Positions 1 through 6,159 of a DNA stretch of 7,923 nt are shown here, piece after piece (within the stretch, counting starts at the first letter, position 1; every line of letters starts with the position of its first letter). The stretch is from Deltaproteobacteria bacterium (GTDB lineage Bacteria; Bdellovibrionota; UBA1018). Both the position numbers and the translations under genes were made by a program. The notes beneath the pieces are model-generated. The model made no database searches. It saw only the letters and a program-made list of their open reading frames with translations, and was not told the origin of the DNA. The DNA lies in assembly GCA_016194835.1 (NCBI GenBank), contig JACQAU010000190.1:1-7923 (forward strand), written 5' to 3'.

Positions 1-422
1 ATAAGTTCTAAATTATTAGGTTCAATACCAAAACGACTTTCATCATTTGTCTTTAGCCTAATACCATAATCCAACAAGTAATTAGTTCTTTCAAGAATAT
101 CAAATTGTCTTAAAGACTGCAAAATAACTCTAGATTTTCCTTCGTATGCTAATAATCTGTTTACATCATAAATATTAAATGCCGGCCCACAAAGAGAGCA
201 AATGAAATCATTTTTATTTTTTGGTAAAAGTTCAATCTCATTTTTATTTGAAATATCAAATCCAGATAAAATGCCTCCAAATAAATCAATCAATACCGGG
301 TGAGCATGTACTTTTACAGCTAATAAGAAGCGAACATTTGTATTTCGTCCAATGCTTACAAGTTTTTCTGCGTTTTGCCTTAATTGATTTAGGTCATATT
401 TCAAAATGGCATCTATACTCAT
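1..422 (-). CDS. Fold-type-III PLP-dependent (group IV) amino-acid decarboxylase, N-terminal 140 codons
   Basis: Partial gene running off the left edge. I translated it by hand from the ATG at 422-420 and it stays open to base 1. Residues 31-45 carry the PLP-lysine strand of the alanine-racemase/DAP-ornithine decarboxylase barrel (RFLLAVKVHAHP, Lys37). GFDISNKNEIEL (54-65) matches the next conserved strand and helix, GPAF (79-82) follows, and RLKTNDESRFGI (122-133) matches the family's 'R.....SRFG' strand. Such enzymes decarboxylate diaminopimelate, ornithine, lysine, arginine or carboxynorspermidine; the specificity residues lie in the missing C-terminal part. The start is firm: GGAGG precedes it by about 4 bases, and the ATG overlaps the transporter's TGA as ATGA, which suggests translational coupling. 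As the last visible gene of a peptide/PLP enzyme/exporter operon it probably serves specialised metabolism rather than lysine synthesis (inference). Confidence 0.8.
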   Translation of the reverse strand, partial: MSIDAILKYDLNQLRQNAEKLVSIGRNTNVRFLLAVKVHAHPVLIDLFGGILSGFDISNKNEIELLPKNKNDFICSLCGPAFNIYDVNRLLAYEGKSRVILQSLRQFDILERTNYLLDYGIRLKTNDESRFGIEPNNLEL

Positions 423-1512
423 GAAACCTCCAAATCAACCGAAATCTGCATTTTATATAATGCTATAAATGCAAAAATAGCAGATAAGAGAGGGAAAATT
501 GCAGTTAATGCCACCGCAAATCTAGTTGTAAATTTGTCGAGCAAAATGCCATAAAATGCATAAGAAATTCCTATCACTGCTGATTGCACAAACGAAATAA
601 AAGATAATGCAGAAGCACGGGTTTCAGATGAAATTTGTTTTTGAAAATAAGCATGAATTAATACATCTGCAATTTCAGGAATCGTCATCATCACAAAAAA
701 TAGAAAAACTGCTAGACCAAGTGAAGGTATCAGATTCAACACCATCAGTACTGATGATCCAATAAAAGTACAAATAACAAGGGCTCTAAAAGAAAGAATT
801 TTCAAAAACCACTGAGCAGTTAAGCTAAAAATGCCTGAAGATATTTCAACAATTGAAAATATAAGTGAAATCAAAAATGGTTTCGCACCATATGATGAAA
901 ACAATTTTTGAGCAAAGATAAAATAAGGCGTAATTGCTCCACTCAATAATGCAGAAGCACAGAGCATGAATAAGAAAAGAATATTATAGACATGAGACCA
1001 GCTAACATCGCCAATGAGTAACTACAATAAACAGCCTTCCAAGAATATCCCTGTAAAACACCTCCAACACACATGGCTGTGCCCAGAGATAACGATCCAA
1101 TAGCACGCAATCTTGATTGTACTTTGATATATTTTGACTCAGCCCCAATTGATTTTAAGTAATCATAAATCATTGCCTCATCAGAACCAGAGCAAAATGC
1201 AAAAGCAATTCCTTGCAGAGCATAGATAACTAAAAATGGTAGAAATCCTCCAAATAAAACTTGTCCTATTCCATTCACCGCAAATAATGCTAACCCCGTA
1301 ATCACACTAAGTTTACGTCCATATCGATCACCAAATATCCCAGTTGGCACCTCAGAAAGCAGATTACTCCAAAACAGTAAAGCCTGAAGAGTTCCAATTT
1401 GTGCTCCAGAAAAACCTAATTCTGTTAAGTAAAGTATAAATATACCTCTCTGAAAACTAGCTTTGCTGAAAAACTGATAGAGATAAAATAATAGCAAATT
1501 ATATCTATTCAT
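419..1512 (-). pseudogene. MFS exporter, frameshifted with loss of the central loop
   Basis: Two adjacent reading frames make one major-facilitator protein. The N-terminal half (start 1512, stop near 943) has about six membrane segments, the motif-A loop EVPTGIFGDRYGRK (residues 54-67) and SGSDEAMIYDYL (108-119), as in 12-helix drug or metabolite antiporters. The C-terminal half (first ATG at 967, TGA at 419) has the remaining six helices. Before that ATG the C frame is already protein-like (GDVSWSHVYNILFLF, about 1010-965), while the N frame over the same DNA is still in helix 6. A simple one-base shift would therefore leave no central loop; a deletion that is not a multiple of three fits better. 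The N-half start at 1512 has GGAAGG about 4 bases upstream and overlaps the upstream gene by 8 bases; an earlier ATG at 1545 is less likely. The substrate is unknown; export of the operon's product is inferred from context. It is probably non-functional. Confidence 0.85.
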
Positions 1513-2626
1513 ATACCTTCCAATACTGACCTGACTCAAACTCATAAGTTTTCAGCCATGTCTGTTTAAAAAACACCCGCTTCATCCAGAATAAATGTAT
1601 ACATTCATGTAATTTGGAGTTAGTTTCATTGATATATTGCACAACTAACGAGTTGGCTTTTTTAATAAAATGAATCCTAAGTTCATTTAGTGGGTCAAAC
1701 GATGCCGATCGCCAACCAGGAAAAAGCGCAGATGGCAGAAATGTCGCTCCTGTCTCAGCAATAACACCAGGCAATGTTTTAATGCATTGTCTAATTAAAT
1801 CAGCTCTCTCAGTACTTAATAAATGAGGCAGTACAAACGCAATAGAACCAAGTCTTGCAAATTCAAGCCCTAGAGAATCTAGTTTGAGATGGCTTCTTAT
1901 TAAAACACATGGAATAGATTTGTTTATGCATCTGTTTATAAAATTCCAAAGCTTTTCTGATTGTCTAGATTCACAAGTAGTGTCTATTATGACAGCATAA
2001 TTGCATTCAAGCATTGAGTCTTGTATTTGATCAAAAGGACAGTGTTTTGCAATAGTATCCAAGTATAAAAAATATTTACTCTCAGGTTTGAAAACCGTTT
2101 TATCCTGAAATATTTTATGGTTATTATTATCAGAAATATTAATTTTTAATTTTGCGAGTAATCGTGTTGTTTCAAAGTATCGACCAGGCATTCCTTGAAG
2201 GTTAAACATACCTTCAAAAATTTGTGATAACGCAATAAAAAATGAACAAATCGCAGACATGCCAGAAGAGGTAAAAAACATAGGGTATACTTCTTGTTTA
2301 TTTCCATATGCATTAAATTCATGCGAGCTTGGCCTTAAATCAAAGCGTTGATATGTAAAATTAAACGCTGGATTACATGAGAGTTCCCAACAAGATTCTG
2401 TCATTTGAGAAAGAGAGCTATAATTTTTTAACAACAAAGAAACTCTTGCTTTTCTCTTAAAATCAATGAGATCAAAATAATCATGTGGAGATCTTTGTGG
2501 GATTTGTGCTCCAATAGATCTTAACCAGTCTAATTCAAGATTTTTTCTTTCCCAGTATAATTGTTCAGATGAATCAGCACCTAGCTTATCATGATCAAAT
2601 ATGTGATTTACCAAGTGCTGATTCAT
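1505..2626 (-). CDS. Predicted fold-type-I PLP-dependent enzyme (Cys/Met-metabolism or aminotransferase-like)
   Basis: 373 residues. I do not recognise the exact family. The layout fits fold type I: FFTSSGMSAI (117-126) resembles the phosphate-binding turn of Cys/Met-metabolism enzymes, an aromatic YFET follows at 150-153, VIIDTT (212-217) supplies a likely pyridine-binding Asp215, and IRSHLKLDSLG (243-253) supplies a likely Schiff-base Lys248 about 33 residues later. RLGS follows at 258-261. About 115 N-terminal residues before the PLP domain look family-specific. No signal peptide or membrane helix is visible, so it should be cytosolic. The ATG at 2626 has a GAGG about 10 bases upstream and lies 20 bases after the small peptide's stop; its own TAG overlaps the transporter start by 8 bases. 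It plausibly modifies the peptide or makes an amino-acid precursor (inference). It could also be a desulfurase- or lyase-like enzyme. Confidence 0.7.
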   Translation of the reverse strand: MNQHLVNHIFDHDKLGADSSEQLYWERKNLELDWLRSIGAQIPQRSPHDYFDLIDFKRKARVSLLLKNYSSLSQMTESCWELSCNPAFNFTYQRFDLRPSSHEFNAYGNKQEVYPMFFTSSGMSAICSFFIALSQIFEGMFNLQGMPGRYFETTRLLAKLKINISDNNNHKIFQDKTVFKPESKYFLYLDTIAKHCPFDQIQDSMLECNYAVIIDTTCESRQSEKLWNFINRCINKSIPCVLIRSHLKLDSLGLEFARLGSIAFVLPHLLSTERADLIRQCIKTLPGVIAETGATFLPSALFPGWRSASFDPLNELRIHFIKKANSLVVQYINETNSKLHECIHLFWMKRVFFKQTWLKTYEFESGQYWKVYE

Positions 2627-2646
2627 AGCAACTAGACCTCAGGAAA

Positions 2647-2763
2647 TTAGCAACGATGAGCAAAGCATGAGATCAAGTCATTGATCTCACTTGCTAGCTC
2701 AACTAAAATAATATCTTCAAGAGGCTTGTCTTGATTTTCTATATTGTTATTGTTTTCCATCAT
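2647..2763 (-). CDS. Small acidic leader-type peptide ending in CFAHRC; candidate precursor or carrier peptide
   Basis: 38 codons from the ATG at 2763, or 37 from the adjacent ATG at 2760. AAGGAG at 2773-2768 lies 4 bases from the first ATG and 7 from the second, so the second is the better spaced. The frame is open back to 2838, but that longer version would lack this ribosome site and would cover the leader hairpin. In the 37-residue form, residues 2-31 hold eight Asp/Glu and one Lys (ENNNN, then DKPLEDIILVELASEINDLI), with a likely amphipathic helix at 14-30. The end, C32-F-A-H-R-C37, has two cysteines, the second C-terminal, and the only His and Arg. An acidic helical leader plus a short Cys-containing tail is what RiPP precursors look like. 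It is the first gene of the operon, 20 bases before the PLP enzyme. A carrier-peptide role or a chance ORF cannot be excluded. Confidence 0.6.
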   Translation of the reverse strand: MMENNNNIENQDKPLEDIILVELASEINDLISCFAHRC

Positions 2764-2767
2764 TATT

Positions 2768-2813
2768 CTCCTTCTATTAGTTAACTCCGGCTCAAAATTA
2801 GAAATGGAGTTAA
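2768..2813 (-). promoter_or_regulatory. Peptide-operon leader: 8-bp inverted repeat next to the ribosome-binding site
   Basis: TTAACTCC at 2781-2788 and GGAGTTAA at 2806-2813 are perfect inverted arms with a 17-base loop. On the minus-strand RNA the hairpin ends 7 bases before the AAGGAG site (2773-2768). Its first arm contains CUCC, which can pair either with the second arm or with the GGAG of the true ribosome site, so it could form a translation switch. It could equally be a dyad operator for a repressor. I saw no convincing -35/-10 pair nearby; TTTGCA with TAATAA 17 bases downstream (about 2906-2934) is only a weak promoter candidate. Confidence 0.4.
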
Positions 2814-2838
2814 TTTTTGCTATAAACATACTTTGCAA

Positions 2839-3031
2839 AACTAATGCCTATTGTTTGATTCAGGTTTATTAAATGTAAGTAACTGAAATCATTTGATAAA
2901 ATTTATTATGAGCAAATACTCAGTCTGCAAAGTTGTAGGTTTTTACAAACAACAGTGTTGGGAATTAACTTAATTTATAATAGCTTGTATACGTTCATTC
3001 TATGACTTTATAAATATCTATAGACTATTAT
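2839..3031. other. AT-rich intergenic stretch
   Basis: I found no credible gene on either strand between the peptide operon and the terminator-like hairpin. The stretch must carry the promoter of the leftward peptide operon, but the only candidate I see is weak (TTTGCA/TAATAA on the minus strand, about 2906-2934). Confidence 0.5.
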
Positions 3032-3055
3032 AAAAATGAATTCCAGGCTCTGGAA
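3032..3055 (-). terminator. Weak intrinsic terminator downstream of the fic / vapC-remnant unit
   Basis: TTCCAG (3041-3046) and CTGGAA (3050-3055) form a perfect 6-bp stem with a 3-base loop. On the minus-strand RNA the hairpin is followed by UUCAUUUUU. It sits about 10 bases past the VapC remnant's stop, where a terminator for leftward transcription from fic would be expected. The short stem makes this tentative. Confidence 0.45.
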
Positions 3056-3064
3056 CATATTGGC

Positions 3065-3236
3065 TTAGAGGTACTCGGTTTTCACCGGGAGCAGTTCTTG
3101 GATTCTAATAAAGTCTTTACTATTGGATGTATAAAGAGTGGCCCCCACACTCAGAGCTGAAATTGCAATCAGAATGTCGTGGCTTAGACCCAAATGGATA
3201 TCATTTTTTTTTGTTCTAAGATGAGAAAGACAATCT
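3065..3236 (-). pseudogene. VapC (PIN toxin) 3' remnant
   Basis: This encodes the last 56 residues of a VapC toxin (DCLSHLRTKKNDIHLG, the acidic SHD motif, then TSNSKDF and VKTEYL) and the stop codon. It is nearly identical to the C-terminus of the intact VapC at 5561-5965. Similarity ends abruptly at 3236; the codons before it (YRIIL...) have no VapC counterpart, and no ATG lies in a sensible place. The fragment has the SHD and SKD acidic residues but lacks the first catalytic Asp and the Glu of the PIN site, so it should have no RNase activity. It lies directly downstream of fic, whose stop is at 3267, and would be co-transcribed with it. Confidence 0.9.
3065..3236. repeat. 172-bp direct repeat, copy 1 (partner 5561-5732)
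   Basis: I aligned the two stretches base by base without gaps and counted 9 differences in 172 positions (about 95% identity). Both lie in the same orientation, 2496 bp apart. The repeat covers the 3' part of vapC and ends sharply at CAATCT. Confidence 0.93.
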
Positions 3237-3266
3237 AAAATAATACGATACATGCTGGCTCCAATC

Positions 3267-4334
3267 TCACAAATTTTTTCTAATACGATAATAAGTTGAA
3301 CGGCCACCTCCAACGTGTTCCAATATACCTGCCTTCACCAATTTATTAAGATCCTCTACAGCCTGTGTTCTACCCAGTCCAGTTAAATCGCCATACTCAA
3401 CAGCTCGAAGTCTTACATGCTGCCGAAATAATGCCTCAGCTTTCTTGAGTCTGGCCTCTAAAACAGGAGGCAAGCTAGAATCCACAGAAGAAGGAAGTTT
3501 TCTAACTCTACTTAATGCTTCATCATAACAACGCAGTAAACACTCTAACCAATATACAATCCATCTTGATATGTTTTGCCCTAAAGGAATATCGTAAAAA
3601 TTTGCAGCTTGGTGTGTATGCAACATTTCATAGTACAACGAACGATTGTATTCATGTTGTTTTTCTAAGGCCGCAAAACGTTCAACATCATATCCTTCTC
3701 TAAGCAATATGCTGTTTGTTAACAAACGTGCTAATCTGCCATTTCCATCCATAAAAGGATGAATCGTCACGAATTCAAAATGAAACTGAGCAGCTAGAAT
3801 AAGAGGACTCGCCTGCTGTTGACGCAACCAGCTCAATAAACCTTTCATAAGCTTAGGAACATCAGCAGCTACTGGTGCCAAATATATAATCTCTCTTGTG
3901 CGAGAATTTGTAATCACACACTGGGCATTGCGATAATGTCCTCTCAGACGCCCTTTTACGATCCCCTTAAGTAATTCTGAGTGGCACCTTAAAATCAAAT
4001 CGTCATTGAAAGATTTATCTTTTAAGGACCACGCCCTAAGCATTCGTCTGGTGCGAGCATAATTAAGCACTTCCTTAAGATCCCTGGCTTTAGCCCTCAC
4101 TCTCTGGGAACGTAGTGCTTGTGTGACTTGCTCATGCGATAGGGCATTGCCTTCTAGTTTGGTAGAAAAATGAACTGCATCGACAGAAGCCATGCTTTCA
4201 ATCTCTAACTCCTCTTGAATACTGTGCTTGTGAACAGACAACTCACCTTGTCTACGCGAAATACTCTCAAGAAGTAAAAGAATAGTGGAATCTAATTTGA
4301 CTTGAGAAGGAGTGAAGCTTTGCTTAGCGCGCAT
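3267..4334 (-). CDS. Fic-domain protein (class II, self-inhibited AMP-transferase type) with C-terminal winged helix
   Basis: 355 residues. Fic proteins transfer AMP (sometimes another nucleotide group) from a nucleotide onto a hydroxyl side chain of a target protein. The core motif is complete: HPFMDGNGRLAR at 192-203 with catalytic His192, the anion-binding loop and Arg200/Arg203. The N-terminal inhibitory helix motif STKLEGN (57-63), with Glu61, fits (S/T)xxxE(G/N), which marks class II enzymes that block their own ATP site. Residues about 310-352 (TGLGRTQAVEDLNKLVKAGI..., then GGGRSTYY) form a winged helix-turn-helix, as in many stand-alone chromosomal Fic proteins, and could bind its own promoter. 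No secretion signal is seen. The ATG at 4334 has no Shine-Dalgarno but lies 6 bases after a TATACT box, so the mRNA may be leaderless. By eye it is more GC-rich than comF. It is flanked by vapBC-derived repeats, suggesting cassette replacement. Confidence 0.95.
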   Translation of the reverse strand: MRAKQSFTPSQVKLDSTILLLLESISRRQGELSVHKHSIQEELEIESMASVDAVHFSTKLEGNALSHEQVTQALRSQRVRAKARDLKEVLNYARTRRMLRAWSLKDKSFNDDLILRCHSELLKGIVKGRLRGHYRNAQCVITNSRTREIIYLAPVAADVPKLMKGLLSWLRQQQASPLILAAQFHFEFVTIHPFMDGNGRLARLLTNSILLREGYDVERFAALEKQHEYNRSLYYEMLHTHQAANFYDIPLGQNISRWIVYWLECLLRCYDEALSRVRKLPSSVDSSLPPVLEARLKKAEALFRQHVRLRAVEYGDLTGLGRTQAVEDLNKLVKAGILEHVGGGRSTYYRIRKNL

Positions 4335-4340
4335 AACACA

Positions 4341-4380
4341 AGTATATCATTCTTTCGGTATTCTTTCACTATTCATTCAC
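4341..4380 (-). promoter_or_regulatory. fic promoter with three 11-bp tandem repeats
   Basis: Read on the plus strand, CATTCTTTCGG (4348-4358), TATTCTTTCAC (4359-4369) and TATTCATTCAC (4370-4380) are three abutting 11-mers, sharing the frame nATTCnTTCnn. They abut a minus-strand TATACT -10 box (4346-4341) that ends 6 bases before the fic ATG. A period of one helical turn would put a bound protein on one face of the DNA over the -35 region. No good -35 hexamer is visible, which fits activation or repression by a bound protein. The Fic winged helix is a candidate ligand (inference). Confidence 0.5.
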
Positions 4381-4667
4381 TCAGAGGGCTTATAACACTT
4401 ACTCTATTTTAACCATCGCTCCAATTTGAAGAATCATTAGCCGCATAAGTTGCGTGTCCACTTTTTCGGGGTAATTCCAACATCCTAAAATATTACTCAA
4501 TACAAACGATATGTTAAATCAAGATATTTGATAAATTCACATTGGTATTTTATTCATAAAGCAGGTGACTATTGGCATAGCAGATAGTTGACTCTTATGG
4601 CAAAGTCTACAAATCTGTTTTTGTTATAGTCAGTGGTTTTGAAATTGTCCAGGTAATCACATGAGTC
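4381..4667. other. Non-coding stretch between the fic promoter and the palindrome
   Basis: I see no gene on either strand. It contains a 37-bp box repeated near vapBC (4482-4518) and, just left of it, TGTCCACTTTTTCGGGG (4455-4471), which resembles some insertion-sequence ends. No matching inverted partner is present at the other end of the fic segment. Confidence 0.5.
4482..4518. repeat. 37-bp direct repeat box, copy 1 (partner 6201-6237)
   Basis: 33 of 37 positions match 6201-6237 in the same orientation, including AAAATATTACTCAATA without a mismatch. In copy 2 the box lies just upstream of vapBC; here it lies upstream of fic. Left of the box the similarity ends at once. Confidence 0.75.
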
Positions 4668-4703
4668 TTAAGATTTACTTTCACCGGTGAAAGTAAATCT
4701 TAA
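4668..4703. repeat. Perfect 36-bp palindrome
   Basis: Eighteen bases (TTAAGATTTACTTTCACC) are followed directly by their exact reverse complement, with the axis between 4685 and 4686. As RNA it would make a hairpin of about 16 bp with a CCGG tip. On the plus strand it is followed by TTTTTCTTT (4704-4712), so it can read as a rightward intrinsic terminator, but no plus-strand gene lies to its left in the window. It sits about 80 bases before comF and could be an attenuator or a protein-binding dyad. Confidence 0.85.
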
Positions 4704-4784
4704 TTTTTCTTTAACAAACAACTGCGTTGTGATTCAACTAATATTTTCTGAAAATTGGCTCACTTCTTGCACTTATATTACAAA

Positions 4785-5525
4785 ATGCTTCTTCAATGCA
4801 TCCATTGTGCATCATTATTAAATAATTATTTCACACCACTTTGTGAAAACTGCGGAGATGCACTGATAAAAGCTCCGCCACTCTGTCCGCTTTGTGCAAG
4901 TCCACTTTGTATTCAGGATTTACAAAAAAATACCTGTTTACGTCCTTGGATGGAGGAGTATCACGACCTAAATATTAAATCATTTCGTGCACTCTATTTA
5001 TTATCAGGCGAATGCTATAGTGTTTTAAAAACATGGAAAAAAAGACATGGTATCATTTTCAATCAAAAGGTCCTAAAATTAGACACCGGTAAAATAAATG
5101 AAATTAAAAATTTAAACCTTCAAGCCATTATTCCAATACCTCAAACATTTAAAAGATCCTGGAAAATGGGGGGCTCTACTACTATGCTTATTTCTAAATG
5201 GCTATCTAAAAAAATTACTACTCCGGTATATCAACTATTAACCGTAAGCCACAAAAAGCAATTATGGAACACATCTAAAAGACAAGCAGAATTATCACTT
5301 CAAGACCGTCTGAAAAATAAAATTCACTTTGAGTGGAACCAGACTTTTAAAAACCTAAATTTATCAAAAATATTATTAGTAGATGATTTTATGACAACAG
5401 GTCACACCTTAAGAGCAGCAGCGCAAATACTAAAACTTCATTCCATCGAAGAAATACACATATTTTGTTTAGGGATAAAGCCACTCAAATATTTAACCCC
5501 AGAACTCCAACACAGGTTGATTTAG
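4785..5525 (+). CDS. comF: ComF family protein (double zinc-finger phosphoribosyltransferase fold)
   Basis: 246 residues from the ATG at 4785. The N-terminus has the ComF zinc-ribbon cysteines: C5-I-H-C8, C20-E-N-C23 and C34-P-L-C37, with more at 42 and 51. The body is a type-I phosphoribosyltransferase: AIIPIPQ (114-120) followed by a GG (129-130) in place of the usual GxNQ, KQLWNTSKRQAEL near 158-170 as the pQ...R segment, and the PRPP loop ILLVDDFMTTGHT at 196-208 with Asp200/Asp201. ComF proteins act in DNA uptake during competence and late recombination steps; no enzymatic product is firmly known. An in-frame TTG at 4755 would add ten residues, but ATG right before CIHC is the usual layout. 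There is no Shine-Dalgarno; TATATT at 4774-4779 ends 5 bases before the ATG, so the mRNA may be leaderless. It converges on vapC with 35 bases between the stops and no strong terminator. Confidence 0.93.
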   Translation: MLLQCIHCASLLNNYFTPLCENCGDALIKAPPLCPLCASPLCIQDLQKNTCLRPWMEEYHDLNIKSFRALYLLSGECYSVLKTWKKRHGIIFNQKVLKLDTGKINEIKNLNLQAIIPIPQTFKRSWKMGGSTTMLISKWLSKKITTPVYQLLTVSHKKQLWNTSKRQAELSLQDRLKNKIHFEWNQTFKNLNLSKILLVDDFMTTGHTLRAAAQILKLHSIEEIHIFCLGIKPLKYLTPELQHRLI

Positions 5526-5560
5526 AACACATTGCCCTCTTTAAGTTTCTCCTGTGTGTA

Positions 5561-5732
5561 TTATAGGTACTCAGTTTTCACCGGGAGCAGCTCTTGGATT
5601 CTAATAAAGTCTTTACTATTGGATGTATAAAGAGTGGCTCCTACACTCAGAGCTGAAATTGCAATCATAACGTCGTGGCTTAGACCCAAATGGATATCAT
5701 TTTTTTTCGCTCTAAGATGAGAAAGACAATCT
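5561..5732. repeat. 172-bp direct repeat, copy 2 (partner 3065-3236)
   Basis: This copy lies inside the intact vapC. It has 9 differences from copy 1, several of them synonymous or conservative (VM versus IL, A versus T), suggesting some time has passed since the duplication. Confidence 0.93.
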
Positions 5733-5965
5733 CCCGCCTTATAAAAGTGGTTTACATCAAGAGAGATAAGACGATGGGCCTTAGAATAGGGAAGGAATAG
5801 ACGGTCAAGCGCTCTTCGGTGCTCCGGAGTTCGTGCGCCACTTAAAAGCTCCATCATGACAACTGCAGACAGATAACGGATCTGGTCTCTGGAGGTGAAA
5901 AGATCTTGATGTTGTCCACTCCTCAGAAAATCAATATAAATACAGGTGTCGTAAACTACTTTCAC
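5561..5965 (-). CDS. vapC: VapC-type PIN-domain ribonuclease toxin
   Basis: 134 residues, normal length for VapC. The acidic active site is complete: Asp6 (VVYDTC), Glu39 (VVMMELLSG), Asp98 (GLSHDVMIA) and Asp119 (TSNSKDF), a Mg-dependent RNase site that in characterised VapCs cleaves tRNA or rRNA. The start codon is GTG (5965-5963), overlapping the antitoxin's TGA as GTGA, so toxin synthesis depends on antitoxin translation. Its last 56 codons are the intact partner of the remnant at 3065-3236. It converges with comF. Confidence 0.95.
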   Translation of the reverse strand: MKVVYDTCIYIDFLRSGQHQDLFTSRDQIRYLSAVVMMELLSGARTPEHRRALDRLFLPYSKAHRLISLDVNHFYKAGDCLSHLRAKKNDIHLGLSHDVMIAISALSVGATLYTSNSKDFIRIQELLPVKTEYL

Positions 5966-6159
5966 GAGAAAATTTCATCCAATTCAACTTTTCCTGCAAG
6001 TGCCTGGTGTATTTGTATAATATCGTCCTCACTTGCAACAAGTTGAACTGCTCGGTTTACAGCTTCCTTATCGGTTTGAACATCAAAGATGACCCGTAGT
6101 TTGCGAATTGCTTCTTTATCCAGTTCAATTGTTTTTTTTGTAAGACCCATATAACCCAT
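5962..6159 (-). CDS. vapB: VapB-type ribbon-helix-helix antitoxin
   Basis: 65 residues from the ATG at 6159, or 62 from the second ATG at 6150. Residues 7-43 (TKKTIELDKEAIRKL, then TDKEAVNRAVQLV) give the beta-strand and two helices of an Arc/MetJ-like DNA-binding domain; the acidic tail (SEDDIIQIHQALAG...DEIFS) is the usual toxin-wrapping part. It neutralises VapC and, with it, should repress the operon. Both possible starts lie inside CCCATATA repeats of the operator region and neither has a Shine-Dalgarno, so the start is uncertain and the mRNA may be almost leaderless. Confidence 0.9.
   Translation of the reverse strand: MGYMGLTKKTIELDKEAIRKLRVIFDVQTDKEAVNRAVQLVASEDDIIQIHQALAGKVELDEIFS

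Noticed and set aside
221..424. Plus-strand open frame opposite the decarboxylase
   Set aside because: It is a shadow of a frame with clear PLP-barrel motifs on the other strand.
2764..2838. 25-residue N-terminal extension of the small peptide from the ATG at 2838
   Set aside because: It lacks a ribosome site, would cover the leader hairpin, and its sequence (INSISNFEPELTNRRR) does not look leader-like, whereas AAGGAG marks the tandem ATGs at 2763/2760.
3237..3313. Upstream extension of the VapC remnant to a TTG at 3313
   Set aside because: It overlaps the fic 3' end, and the residues have no VapC similarity. It is a frame that happens to be open.
3515..3703. Plus-strand open frame opposite fic
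   Set aside because: It lies within a well-supported Fic coding region, has no ribosome site and no recognisable motif.
4455..4471. TGTCCACTTTTTCGGGG resembling an insertion-sequence terminal repeat
   Set aside because: There is no inverted partner at the other end of the fic segment, no transposase in the window and no visible target duplication. Kept only as a hint.
5526..5560. Possible shared terminator between comF and vapC (ACACA ... TGTGT)
   Set aside because: The arms are only 5 bp with a 20-base loop and no T-run, too weak to call.
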